Assembly (NCBI RefSeq): GCF_003841465.1
Contig: NZ_REFZ01000069.1
Location: 1 to 54,804, forward strand
Length of the DNA stretch: 54,804 nt
Origin: Natrarchaeobius oligotrophus
GTDB taxonomy: Archaea > Halobacteriota > Halobacteria > Halobacteriales > Natrialbaceae
Direction of reading: 5' to 3'
Position 1 is the stretch's first letter; every line of letters starts with the position of its first letter. Shown here one piece after another: positions 47,492 through 54,804 of this stretch. Below the pieces are notes generated by a model. It was not told where the DNA came from and did no database searches. It saw only the letters and a program-made list of their open reading frames with translations. The position numbers were made by a program, and so were the translations under genes.

Positions 47492-48006
47492 TCCCGATCA
47501 CCCGTGTTGATCGAGTAGCGGTACCAGCCGCGCGGGTCGCCGTAGTCTCGAGCGCTGACGTGGTTGCGGTCGGTGAGCGCATTCAGCGCCCGGCTGGCTT
47601 GCTTTTCGTTCAACTCGTCAGTTCGCTCCGCGATCTCGCCGAGTCGAAGCTCTTCGTCGGCCTCGAACAGGATCTCGTAGACCTGCCGTTGCGTCGGTCC
47701 GAGAGTCGGCCGGGGATCGACCAGGACGTCCTCCGGGAGCCGACCATCGCGAAGACACTCGAGGCGATCGTCGACGTCGACCGGCGGGAAGTCGTGATGT
47801 GACTTCGCGAGGCCGAGTTTGTTCAGTGCGGTTTTGACCTTGGTCCGCTGCTCGCGCAGCTCGCGCTGGACCTCGTAGACGGTCCGGGCCCCTTCGACGG
47901 CGTCCAGAAACGTCTCGAGGTCGTTGCGCTCGTCGATGTCGTACTTCTCTCGGACCGACTCGTAGCGACGCTCGGCCGGTGGCCGGCTCTCGATCTCCGA
48001 CGCCAC
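47488..48006 (-). CDS. Winged-helix protein with two HTH-like regions
   Basis: 172 residues. The first part (TVYEVQRELREQRTKVKTALNKLGLAKSH) and the second (ETLGPTQRQVYEILF-type region, then LRLGEIAERTDELNEKQASRALNALTDRNHVSARDYGDPRGWYRYSI) both read as helix-turn-helix with a wing. ATG at 48006 follows the stop of the 48008 gene by 1 base. Probably a regulator. The exact order of motifs is read by eye. Confidence 0.8.
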   Translation of the reverse strand: MASEIESRPPAERRYESVREKYDIDERNDLETFLDAVEGARTVYEVQRELREQRTKVKTALNKLGLAKSHHDFPPVDVDDRLECLRDGRLPEDVLVDPRPTLGPTQRQVYEILFEADEELRLGEIAERTDELNEKQASRALNALTDRNHVSARDYGDPRGWYRYSINTGDRE

Positions 48007-48007
48007 G

Positions 48008-48148
48008 CTACAACACCTCCGACGTCGCCTCGTAGCGGTCAGCCAGCTTCTCGAGGTCGGCGGCGAGATCGCGAAGCTCGTCCGGCTCGGGATCGTTCCG
48101 GCGGACGACGCGGCGAATCTCCTCGCGGAACTCGACGTCCTCAGACAT
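48008..48148 (-). CDS. Small acidic/helical protein
   Basis: 46 residues, MSEDVEFREEIRRVVRRNDPEPDELRDLAADLEKLADRYEATSEVL. Two likely helices. ATG at 48148 overlaps the tail of the methyltransferase gene by 8 bases. Function unknown. Confidence 0.68.
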   Translation of the reverse strand: MSEDVEFREEIRRVVRRNDPEPDELRDLAADLEKLADRYEATSEVL

Positions 48149-49484
48149 CTCGATCGACCCCCGTGGCGTCCGTGTATGCAGTTAGGGGCGTTTCTTCGTC
48201 CTCGAGGAGGCGTTCCGGCTCGTCGACGTTGATTCCGACACGACGTTGCGCCATCGCGACGTAGTCCGGGTTGAGCTCAATCCCAACGAACCGAAGGCCG
48301 AAACGCTTCGCCACGAGGCAGGCAGTTCCGGTCCCTGCAAACGGATCGAGTACGATACCGGGCTGTGTCACCTCGGTTTCGCAGTCGCAGTCGGGCACCC
48401 AACCGAGAGTGCGCTTGAACGTCGTCGTGAACTCTCGGAAGTAGCCGCCGAGGGCGGCCTTCGCCTCGAGGGCGAGCTCCTGCACCCCATCGGAGTTGAG
48501 TCCGGACCGATCTTGTTGCTTCCCGGCTGCCGCGTCGGCAAACCCGTACGCTCGAACGGCCTCAAGGTGCTCCTCGGTCAGGTCCGAGGACTCGTACACC
48601 TCGATCGCCCGCCGGAGTTGCTCACGGTCGGGATCCTCAACGTCCCACGGATCGATCTCTTCTACCTCACGCACGTACGGAGTGCCGCAGTCGGCGCAGA
48701 CTCGGTCCGGGCAAGATGATTTGATCGGTGTCTCGCAGAGTTCCTCTGGGAACACCGCGAAGTGTGTATCCGGATACTGCGCAGGGTTAATCTCGAGGAG
48801 ATCTCCCGGGTTCTTCCCGTTCGGATGGACGAACTGACCCGGGTTCAGGGTCTCCTCGTTTGCGACGCTCTGGCGCTGCGAGTGTTCGTGGCGGTTGTCG
48901 GCCCTGGTGCTGCGTTCTATCGAGACGGTGGCGTGAGGTTCGCGGATAGCATCGAGGTTGAACCAGTAGTCGGGATTCGGAGTCAGGTGGAACAGGAACT
49001 CTTTGGTCTCGTTCAGTCGGTCGTGCGCCGAGCTGGGCATCCCGCTCGGCTTGTGCCACACGGCGTCCGCTCGAACGACCCACCCCGTGTTCTCGAGCGC
49101 GATCGCCACGCGATGTGGAACGAGCATCTTGGACTTCCGACGGAACCCTCGCCTCGAGTGGTCGACGTCCGCGTCGTGGCCCCCGACGGCGTCCGACTGC
49201 GATCCCCATCCGGGGCTGCTCGCGAACGTATCGCCGAGGTTGAGCCACCACGAGCCGTCCTCGCGAAGCACCCGCCGGATCTCGGCGCCGATGTCGACCA
49301 GCGCATCGATGTACTCCCCGAGCGATTCCTCCAGACCGATCTGTCCGTCGACGCCGTAGTCGCGGAGGCCGAAGTAAGGCGGTGACGTGACCACGCAGTG
49401 GACCGACGACTCTGGAAGCTGTGTGAGCGTTTCTGCGGCGTCCCCCCGATGGATATCGTTCTCCCATCGGTCGATCTCGCTCAT
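48141..49484 (-). CDS. DNA methyltransferase, beta class (N4-cytosine or N6-adenine)
   Basis: 447 residues. Motif IV TSPPY at 33-37 comes first and the SAM-binding motif DPFAGTGT at 380-387 comes near the end, the beta-class order. Upstream sequence GDAAETLTQLPESSVHCVVTSPPYFGLRDYGVDGQIG is typical of haloarchaeal DNA methylases. A Cys pair insertion (CPDRVCADCGTPY) may bind zinc. Start ATG at 49484 overlaps the preceding stop (ATGA). Likely protects viral DNA; target unknown. Together with the C5 enzyme at 8479 it gives the virus two modification types. Confidence 0.9.
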   Translation of the reverse strand: MSEIDRWENDIHRGDAAETLTQLPESSVHCVVTSPPYFGLRDYGVDGQIGLEESLGEYIDALVDIGAEIRRVLREDGSWWLNLGDTFASSPGWGSQSDAVGGHDADVDHSRRGFRRKSKMLVPHRVAIALENTGWVVRADAVWHKPSGMPSSAHDRLNETKEFLFHLTPNPDYWFNLDAIREPHATVSIERSTRADNRHEHSQRQSVANEETLNPGQFVHPNGKNPGDLLEINPAQYPDTHFAVFPEELCETPIKSSCPDRVCADCGTPYVREVEEIDPWDVEDPDREQLRRAIEVYESSDLTEEHLEAVRAYGFADAAAGKQQDRSGLNSDGVQELALEAKAALGGYFREFTTTFKRTLGWVPDCDCETEVTQPGIVLDPFAGTGTACLVAKRFGLRFVGIELNPDYVAMAQRRVGINVDEPERLLEDEETPLTAYTDATGVDRDV

Positions 49485-50179
49485 GTCGAAACCACCTCGC
49501 TCAACGAGACCTGGGCCGAGTCTGGCCCGCCCGGTGACTGCGTTTCGTCGGTGACTTCTTCGAGCTGCTCGAGGTAGTGCCAGTAGCCGTTCTGGAAGAT
49601 TGACGTCGTATCGCAACTGTCGAACCCAGTTCGGTAGGCCCACACGAGGCCATCCTCTCCGCCCGGATTCCCGACGTGCGTCCGAAGCCCGTTGCTTAGC
49701 GTTGGATCGTCGTCGTAGTCGTTGGCGAGCTCAACGATCCGGTCGCCGTACGCTCGCTTCCAGCGCTTTGGGCCGCCGACGAACACGCCCTGGCAGCCCC
49801 TTATCGCATCGAACTGCTCTTCGATCGGGAGTCCGGGCTGGAGAACCCAGTACCGCATTACCTCGCCGCTTCCGACCGGCAATTTGCAGTTGTACAGCCA
49901 GTCGAGGTGCTTCTCTATCGTCGCTTCGGCGTCGCCGTAGACATCCGGGAGGACGAAGAAGTCCGGCGACGTGGGCATCTCGGTCAGTGCACGGTCGAGC
50001 GTCTCGTAGTACGCATCGGCGTCGAACGAGTCCGTGTACGCGCCGTTGTCGACGAAATACGGCCCGTCGTGTGGCGTCATCTTCTGCGGTGTCCATCCGA
50101 ATCCGTGCGTGTGCGAGGGCGCGTGCTTTCGAGCCTTTCGGAGGTTGTCCGGCGACCCACCGGTGTAATAAAGCCTCAT
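49481..50179 (-). CDS. TGT/DpdA-like TIM-barrel protein (possible DNA deazaguanine transglycosylase)
   Basis: 232 residues. Motifs line up with the tRNA-guanine transglycosylase family: VDNGAY (43-48) in place of DSGGF, LPDV near 78-81, VGG (134-136), HVGNPGG (168-174), and DSCDTTS (187-193), similar to the nucleophile region D-M-F-D-C-V. DpdA proteins use this fold to insert 7-deazaguanine into DNA. A short size and lack of the zinc CxCxxC motif of true TGT fit the DpdA-like viral group. No deazaguanine synthesis genes are present, so preQ0 would come from the host. Identity is inferred, not confirmed. Confidence 0.6.
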   Translation of the reverse strand: MRLYYTGGSPDNLRKARKHAPSHTHGFGWTPQKMTPHDGPYFVDNGAYTDSFDADAYYETLDRALTEMPTSPDFFVLPDVYGDAEATIEKHLDWLYNCKLPVGSGEVMRYWVLQPGLPIEEQFDAIRGCQGVFVGGPKRWKRAYGDRIVELANDYDDDPTLSNGLRTHVGNPGGEDGLVWAYRTGFDSCDTTSIFQNGYWHYLEQLEEVTDETQSPGGPDSAQVSLSEVVST

Positions 50180-51504
50180 CAGTCGTCACCTCCCTCGAGG
50201 GCGAACGTGTCGTCGATCGCTCGCCGCAGCCAGTCGACGTCGGTGCACTGGAGGCAGAGATCGCGCTGGTAGCCCGCCCGGTGATCGAGATAGCTGACGC
50301 CGAAAACGCTGGTGAACTCGGCGTGACAGTTGTCGCAGGTCTCGATCCACTCGCGGGTGAGCAGGCTGGGGTGATCGCCCGGCTGCCACCAGTAGGAGTA
50401 GCCGAACAGATGATGCTCCCCACAGCGGTACTCGAAGTCCTCGAGGTTCTCGCCGGGATCCAAATGGACGTCTTCGGTCGCCCCGCAGACAGCACACTCG
50501 CGGTCGGACCCCATCGGGTGGCCGTACCGCTCGGCGAGCTGCTCGCGAAGACGCTCGCGGCGTTCGTCGACGAACGGCTCGACGTCGAACCGGCGAACGC
50601 CCTGCGGGTTGCCCCCGCAGTTCGGACACTCACACAGAAGTGCCGGCTGGTAGGGCCGCTCGATCTCGTGGCCGCAGTTGTCGCAGTAGTAGCCGACGAT
50701 CGGCTGGCCGTTCTCCACGCGGCGGGGCCAGGTGACGCGGGGTACCGAGACCACGCCGCCGTCGGTGACGACCTCCCGCTCGAGCTCTAGGCGATCTTCC
50801 CACTCTTCTTTCGAGTGAACGGTGACGAGATAGTCGCGATCGTCGTTCTCCAACTTGAGCCGCGTCTGGAGATCGGCCGCCTTTTCGGCCATGGAGGCCG
50901 TAGGGAACTCGAACGTCTCCCGGGGTCCGTCGTTGTGATCCCGGACGAGAACGTGCGGGGTCGCATCCTCGTCGATCGAGTCTCGAGCGTGTCCGAGGTT
51001 GTTCCGGGCGATCGCCTGGTCGCGGCTGATGTGGAACGACAGTAGTTCCGGCTCGCCGTCCTGGTTGATGGTTTCGTAAGCGACGCTCCAGTACCGGTCG
51101 TGTGTCCGCGCTCGCGGCTGCAGCCACGTCGTAACGGTGAATCGGTGGTCGCCGCGAACGACTTCGGCCTCGCCACGGTCAACGACGCCATCAGCATCCG
51201 GATCGTCGTCCCACTCGAGGACCTCGAACGTCCAGTCGCTCGGCGTTTCGTTGAGCCGGTTGAAATCGAACCAGTGCGGCGCGTGTGGGTTTACCCCCTC
51301 TTTTGTGCGATCGGTTCCCCCGTCAGTCGCGACCTCGCGATCGCCGTCGGCCTCGAGCAGGCACTCAAAACACGGCAACTCTGGAACATTGGTATCCGGG
51401 CCAGGGCACCCCTCGGTGCCGTTGACGCACTCGTTGCTCTGGTCCCCGACGCCCGCCTCGTTTCGAACGGCGTCGACGCTCTGGTAGTGACGACGGCGGC
51501 TCAC
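50179..51504 (-). CDS. Multi-zinc-ribbon protein with VATDGG linkers
   Basis: 441 residues. Cys clusters: CVNGTEGCPGP... CFEC; CDNCGHEIERP... CECPNCGG; CAVCGATEDVH... CGEHH; CDNCHAEF... CLQC. Long acidic linker with REVATDGGTD and a similar REVVTDGGVV. GTG start overlapping the next gene's stop (GTGA). Such proteins are frequent in halovirus accessory regions; function unknown. Confidence 0.78.
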   Translation of the reverse strand: MSRRRHYQSVDAVRNEAGVGDQSNECVNGTEGCPGPDTNVPELPCFECLLEADGDREVATDGGTDRTKEGVNPHAPHWFDFNRLNETPSDWTFEVLEWDDDPDADGVVDRGEAEVVRGDHRFTVTTWLQPRARTHDRYWSVAYETINQDGEPELLSFHISRDQAIARNNLGHARDSIDEDATPHVLVRDHNDGPRETFEFPTASMAEKAADLQTRLKLENDDRDYLVTVHSKEEWEDRLELEREVVTDGGVVSVPRVTWPRRVENGQPIVGYYCDNCGHEIERPYQPALLCECPNCGGNPQGVRRFDVEPFVDERRERLREQLAERYGHPMGSDRECAVCGATEDVHLDPGENLEDFEYRCGEHHLFGYSYWWQPGDHPSLLTREWIETCDNCHAEFTSVFGVSYLDHRAGYQRDLCLQCTDVDWLRRAIDDTFALEGGDD

Positions 51505-52296
51505 GCCGACTCACCCCCGTCGGGGTCGGCGTCCGCCTGTAGTGTGCAGTCTTCAAGCCACTCGTCGATGGATTCCGCGTCGAGTAGCGGGACCCATCGA
51601 CACGTTGTGCAAGCGTATGGGCGGTTCTTGAACCCGTCCGGGTGCCCGTACATTGGGTTTTTGTCCGAACATCGCGGACAGATCCATGCCCAATACGGCT
51701 CAGACGGCTCCTTTTTCTCGTCTTCTGGGATTCCGTGATCGGTCGTGTACTCCGTACAGTAGGACTCAGAACGCTCCTTACGCTCGCGTTCCTTCTCAGG
51801 ATACTCGGCCTTGAGCCACGCTCTGACGTGTTCTGCCGATCGACTACCGACTCCGTTGAAGTCGGTCAATTTCCCGTCGTTGACGAGATAATCTATGAGG
51901 TGGTCTTCCGTCTCGAACTTCTCTGCCAGCTTTTTTGCAGGGCGACTCGAGACGCCCATGTCCTCGAAGAACCGCTCCTTTCTCCGTTCAGTTCCGGTCG
52001 TGCACTGGCCGCCGTCGGTCGCGACCTCGCGATCGCGAACGTCGATGTCCATCCGCTCGGCGGCTGCGTCCAGGTCGTCGATCGTCAGCGTCGCCCAGTC
52101 GTCGTTGAGCATCTCGAGCGTCGCCCGCGTGGTCAGCTCCTCGATCTCGTCGCTCGTCTCGACGGCGTACCGGCGAGCGAGTCGCTCGGGCTCGAGGCCG
52201 TGACTGACGCTGACGCGTGCCTCCGAGAGTCGCTCCTGCCAGCGGTTCTCGACTACCTCGAGGTCGGTCCCGCCGTCGGTCGCGACGTCGCGATCG
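51317..52296. repeat. Dispersed 27-bp repeat encoding DREVATDGG (three close copies)
   Basis: CCGCCGTCGGTCGCGACC and flanking bases recur at 51317-51343, 52009-52035 and 52270-52296, with weaker copies at 4789-4806 and 50756-50775. All lie on the minus strand in the same reading frame, giving (R)EVATDGG or VATDGG. The core GGTCGCGACC is a perfect 10-bp palindrome. Confidence 0.55.
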
Positions 52297-52385
52297 TCTT
52301 CACCGCGACCGACCAGATCGGCCCCACAGTGTTCACACCGGTAACAGACACTACTCTCTTCGTCGCAAACGGGGCAAATAGTCAT
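51501..52385 (-). CDS. Zinc-ribbon/HhH protein with VATDGG repeats
   Basis: 294 residues. N-terminal ribbon CPVCDEESSVCYRCEHCG, then DRDVATDGGTD, a helical segment, a second DREVATDGG, a possible helix-hairpin-helix (LTDFNGVGSRSAEHVRAWL), and a C-terminal Cys pair CPRCSDKN... CTTCRW. HhH plus ribbons suggest DNA binding. Overlaps its neighbours by 4 bases. Function unknown. Confidence 0.78.
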   Translation of the reverse strand: MTICPVCDEESSVCYRCEHCGADLVGRGEDDRDVATDGGTDLEVVENRWQERLSEARVSVSHGLEPERLARRYAVETSDEIEELTTRATLEMLNDDWATLTIDDLDAAAERMDIDVRDREVATDGGQCTTGTERRKERFFEDMGVSSRPAKKLAEKFETEDHLIDYLVNDGKLTDFNGVGSRSAEHVRAWLKAEYPEKERERKERSESYCTEYTTDHGIPEDEKKEPSEPYWAWICPRCSDKNPMYGHPDGFKNRPYACTTCRWVPLLDAESIDEWLEDCTLQADADPDGGESA

Positions 52386-52783
52386 TGCGGCTCACCTCGC
52401 CCGTTCGCCTCGGCGATCGTGGGTGTGGGCCCGCGGATACTCTGTGTACCTGCGACCGGGCCGATGTCGTCGAACGTCTCGTCGCAACAGTAGATCGCAC
52501 CGGCCATCGACTTGTGCAACTCGCCGCACCTGTGACAGCCGGCGCTGGTGATCACGTACGTCGTGTTCGCTGACCGGATCTTGCCACCCCACGGTCTGAG
52601 GTAACCGTCTTCCCGAACTCGCTTTGCTGAGTGGCTGATCGCCTGCGGAGAGAGGTCTTCGGTGGCGCGCTCTTGGACGAGCCGCCGAAGCTTCTTGGAC
52701 GAGATGTACCGGCTGTTCTGCTCCTGGGCAGCTAGCGTCCGTCGAACGAGCGCGTCGAGTTCCTCGGGCTCGAGCGAGGACAT
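52382..52783 (-). CDS. Winged-helix/zinc hypothetical protein
   Basis: 133 residues. SRYISSKKLRRLVQERATEDLSPQAISHSAKRVREDGYLRPWGGKIRSANTTYVIT looks like a winged helix with a wing ending in TYVIT. CHRCG... CCDE follows as a zinc site. Overlaps the next gene by 4 bases and starts at the stop of the 52783 gene. Confidence 0.75.
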   Translation of the reverse strand: MSSLEPEELDALVRRTLAAQEQNSRYISSKKLRRLVQERATEDLSPQAISHSAKRVREDGYLRPWGGKIRSANTTYVITSAGCHRCGELHKSMAGAIYCCDETFDDIGPVAGTQSIRGPTPTIAEANGRGEPQ

Positions 52784-53130
52784 CAGGCAGCCACCTCCGT
52801 TGCCTCGAGGAAGCCCTCACATTTCCGGATGAGGAGGTCCCGCGTGATCTCCGACTGCTTCTCGTTCTCGATGATCGCCTGGAGATGGTCGGCGTTCGCG
52901 GGTGCCAGAAGCCCGTGCCACGTAATCAACGACCCCTCTTCGACGAGGGCGTCGACGGCATCTTCGAGCTCGGCTTTCGAGCAGTCGATGTTGTCCTTGC
53001 TCGCCTCCTGTTTCAGGCGCTTCGTCCCGGTGAACAGTTCGCCGCTGGCGTCCTGGACACCATCCGGTTCGGGGGCAGTGCGCTCGTTGATGAGCGATAG
53101 CACCTGCGCCTCGAGTGCTGTCGACGGCAT
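52783..53130 (-). CDS. Hypothetical protein
   Basis: 115 residues. A LEDAVDALVEEGSLITWHGLLAPANADHLQAIIENEKQSEITRDLLIRKCEGF stretch reads as a helix-turn-helix-like fold with a short wing. No known family. Strictly packed between neighbours. Confidence 0.7.
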   Translation of the reverse strand: MPSTALEAQVLSLINERTAPEPDGVQDASGELFTGTKRLKQEASKDNIDCSKAELEDAVDALVEEGSLITWHGLLAPANADHLQAIIENEKQSEITRDLLIRKCEGFLEATEVAA

Positions 53131-53420
53131 CAGGCATCCACCCCCTCGGTGGCGAGTTTCTTTGCCATCACTTCGCCGAGTTCGACGACGATCACAGGGC
53201 AGTCCCGAACGTCCTCGAGTTTCTCTTGCGTCCGATAGGCGTACTCGGTCGCCTTTTCTTCGGCGTCGTCGCCGTAGAAGTACCGCCGGTTCGATTTGGC
53301 CATGTAGCCGTCGGCGAGGCCGGTTCCATCGTACTCGATCACCTTGACCCCGCTACCGGTCCTGCGGATGCGGAAGACAACCTCTTGGCCGATGCTCCGA
53401 CGGTCTTCGATACTCGCCAT
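53130..53420 (-). CDS. Hypothetical protein
   Basis: 96 residues. Beta-rich N-terminus (QEVVFRIRRTGSGVKVIEYDGTGLADGYMAKSNRRYFYGDDAEEKATEYAYRTQEKLEDV), C-terminal helix. Starts at the stop of the 53420 gene. Not recognised. Confidence 0.7.
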   Translation of the reverse strand: MASIEDRRSIGQEVVFRIRRTGSGVKVIEYDGTGLADGYMAKSNRRYFYGDDAEEKATEYAYRTQEKLEDVRDCPVIVVELGEVMAKKLATEGVDA

Positions 53421-54175
53421 CAGGCATCCACCCCCTCGTCGCTCTCGGCGTCGTCGAGCGTCGTCTGGTGGGGCTGCTGGGTCTCTTCGATTTCGGCACC
53501 GTCACCGAGGTAGCTGACCGGGATGATCTCGTCGTGGATGAACCGGCCGAGTAGCTCGGGTTTCATCTCGCCTGGATCCCAGATGGCGAGATATCCCGAC
53601 GAGTACAGCACCAACTCGACGAACATATCCCGCCAGTGGGTCGTCAGCGCGACGCCGACGTCGGCGTTGATCGCGTCTTTCTTCAGCGCACCTTTGCCCC
53701 ACTCGATCGAGACGTCCTCGAGCTCGCTCTCGCGAGTCGTCATCTTCACGACGTAGTCCCGGTCCGCGTCGCGCTGGTTGCGCACGAACTGCCAGGGTTT
53801 CAGGCGCACGGGCGAGATCTCCGTCCGGCACAGATGCTGGAACTCGTTGAACGGCCAGTCTGGTTCGTGCTCGAGGTCGCTTGCGTGTGTGCGCTCGGCG
53901 AGGATCCATCCGTCGCCGTCGACGTCGGCGACCCAGTCGGACGCGACCGTTTTGCTGACGGTCCGCGTTTCGACGTCGATCTCGTGACCGCTGGTCATGA
54001 CGCGCTCGTCCTGTTTGGGAACGTCGCCGGCGATCTGGCCCGATTGGATCGTGAGCTCGTCGTCGAGGTAGGTCTGCGTGCGCTCGACGAAGAGCGTGCG
54101 ACCGGTCTGGTCGTGATAGTTCTCGAGTGGCTCGTCGGCGGCCTCGGCAAGAAGTCCGAGCTGCCCGTCGATCAT
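53420..54175 (-). CDS. Hypothetical protein
   Basis: 251 residues. Beta-rich sequence with RTLFVERTQTYLDDELTIQSG, SGHEIDVETRTVSKTVASDWVADVDGDGWILAERTH and WPFNEFQHLCRTEISPVRLKPWQFVRNQRDADRDYVVKM. The last is reminiscent of an enzyme-like core but no catalytic motif is evident. ATG at 54175 follows a strong Shine-Dalgarno GGAGGT 9 bases upstream, the clearest SD in the window. Not recognised. Confidence 0.76.
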   Translation of the reverse strand: MIDGQLGLLAEAADEPLENYHDQTGRTLFVERTQTYLDDELTIQSGQIAGDVPKQDERVMTSGHEIDVETRTVSKTVASDWVADVDGDGWILAERTHASDLEHEPDWPFNEFQHLCRTEISPVRLKPWQFVRNQRDADRDYVVKMTTRESELEDVSIEWGKGALKKDAINADVGVALTTHWRDMFVELVLYSSGYLAIWDPGEMKPELLGRFIHDEIIPVSYLGDGAEIEETQQPHQTTLDDAESDEGVDA

Positions 54176-54333
54176 AGCGAGTACCTCCGCCCGGAACCGT
54201 CCGGGCAACGGAACTGGAACTGGAGCCGGCCGTCGCCGTTCGAACGGCGGACACGCTGGTGTGCGGCACCGACGTTACCGCAGTAGCGACAGCGCCGCTG
54301 GTTGGTGTGACAGCGGCCGGTAAAGCCCGTCAC
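54172..54333 (-). CDS. Small zinc-ribbon-like protein
   Basis: 53 residues from a GTG start overlapping the previous stop (GTGA). CHTNQRRCRYCGNVG and a final RCPDGSG supply four Cys in a rubredoxin-like spacing. Its TGA overlaps the next ATG (ATGA). Function unknown. Confidence 0.66.
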   Translation of the reverse strand: MTGFTGRCHTNQRRCRYCGNVGAAHQRVRRSNGDGRLQFQFRCPDGSGRRYSL

Positions 54334-54731
54334 TGACCGCCACCCCCGTTGCTGTCGCACTCCGCACGAACTGACTCGAGAATCCGAAGCGCGTGACCGA
54401 ACGCGTCCCCTTCCTCGACCACACCTCGGTCCTGGTCGTAGTCGATGACGTCGACGTCATCCAGTTTCGGGAGGTGCGTCTGGTAGAGCGCGACGTACAC
54501 GCGCTTGCGCTCTTTGGAGGTCAGCTGCCCGGCCGGCTTTTCGAGTTCGGCCGATGCGACGATCTCCGAGAGCTTGCGGATCGTGATTCGGTCGTCGATC
54601 CGAGAGACGACGTCGACGATCAGTCGGCGGCGCTCGTTCTCGATCGCACTCGAGGCCTCGTCGACGGTCAGCGGAGACGGCTGCGGCCGCTGGATGAGGT
54701 CGCCGACGTACTTGGTGAGCGTCGACATCAT
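54330..54731 (-). CDS. DUF7344-like winged-helix protein
   Basis: 133 residues. ERRRLIVDVVSRIDDRITIRKLSEIVASAELEKPAGQLTSKERKRVYVALYQTHLPKLDDVDVIDYDQDRGVV matches the haloarchaeal winged-helix pattern with the invariant RKRVYIALYQTHLPKLxxxxVxxYDxxRG signature. Often a regulator of surface or element genes. ATG at 54731 overlaps the stop of the PadR gene (TGATG), so the two regulators form an operon. Confidence 0.84.
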   Translation of the reverse strand: MMSTLTKYVGDLIQRPQPSPLTVDEASSAIENERRRLIVDVVSRIDDRITIRKLSEIVASAELEKPAGQLTSKERKRVYVALYQTHLPKLDDVDVIDYDQDRGVVEEGDAFGHALRILESVRAECDSNGGGGQ

Positions 54732-54804
54732 CAATCAGCCCTCGCGTCGAGTGCGACCTGCGTGCCGACCTGGCGCTCGAACCAGCCGTACTCGTACTTG
54801 AGGA
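54731..54804 (-). CDS. C-terminal end of the PadR-family regulator (continues from base 1)
   Basis: Bases 54804-54731 read, after completing the codon begun at base 1, VLKYEYGWFERQVGTQVALD then ARAD and TGA. They continue the PadR protein that reaches base 1 (RTNNYALTETGRR), supplying the normal C-terminal helix. The joint length is 576 nt. See the entry at 1-502. Confidence 0.8.
   Translation of the reverse strand, partial: LKYEYGWFERQVGTQVALDARAD

Noticed and set aside
1-54804. CRISPR arrays
   Set aside because: No regularly spaced repeat-spacer pattern was seen; the only arrays are short operators or in-gene tandem repeats.
1-54804. Integrase or transposase genes
   Set aside because: No protein shows the tyrosine-recombinase R..HxxR..Y pattern, a serine-recombinase motif or a transposase motif by eye; a profile search would be decisive.

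Overview
The window reads as one complete circular genome of 54,804 bp from a tailed virus of haloarchaea. Its gene content suggests a virus that persists as an episome, in other words an archaeal phage-plasmid. Three things point to a haloarchaeal host: strongly acidic predicted proteins in GC-rich DNA, archaeal TATA boxes about 25-30 bp upstream of leaderless starts, and relatives of known haloarchaeal families (PhiH1-type repressor, PadR regulator, Orc1/Cdc6, PCNA). Joining base 54804 to base 1 restores a PadR-type gene in frame (502 + 74 = 576 nt, 192 codons), so the window ends appear to be an arbitrary cut in a circle.

Layout. (1) 0-5.1 kb: a PadR regulator and a PhiH1-like repressor face outwards around a nested inverted repeat. 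Next come an Orc1/Cdc6 initiator and a leftward operon of small, partly zinc-binding genes including a SWIM-finger protein. (2) 5.3-11.4 kb: a rightward early/replication block with a winged-helix regulator, a DHH (RecJ/GAN-like) nuclease, a divergent PCNA clamp, a C5 cytosine methyltransferase and small zinc proteins. (3) 11.7-15.7 kb: small regulators and a ParA partition ATPase with a partner gene. Each block sits behind an operator-like repeat array, and there is a candidate noncoding RNA. (4) 15.8-39.7 kb: a leftward morphogenesis operon in classic siphovirus order: TerS, TerL, portal, prohead protease, scaffold-like protein, major capsid, connectors, tail tube, tail chaperones G/GT made by -1 frameshifting at GGGAAAC, tape measure and tail-tip/fibre proteins. 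A GNAT acetyltransferase and a rhomboid protease are inserted on the opposite strand. (5) 39.7-54.8 kb: leftward accessory genes, two tRNAs (Tyr and Phe) with tRNA-like debris, a large helix-turn-helix protein, a beta-class DNA methyltransferase, a TGT/DpdA-like protein and a cluster of zinc-ribbon proteins.

How it works together (inference). No integrase, DNA polymerase or obvious lysis gene is seen on the circle. Orc1, the clamp and the DHH nuclease probably recruit the host replisome, ParA with its upstream repeats would stabilise the episome, and the PhiH1-type repressor and other winged-helix proteins would hold late genes off. Two methyltransferases and a possible deazaguanine transglycosylase would protect the DNA. 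The small number of tail genes, the frameshifted chaperone and the absence of sheath or baseplate genes indicate a non-contractile tail. Functions are inferred from motifs and gene order read by eye; no database search was possible.
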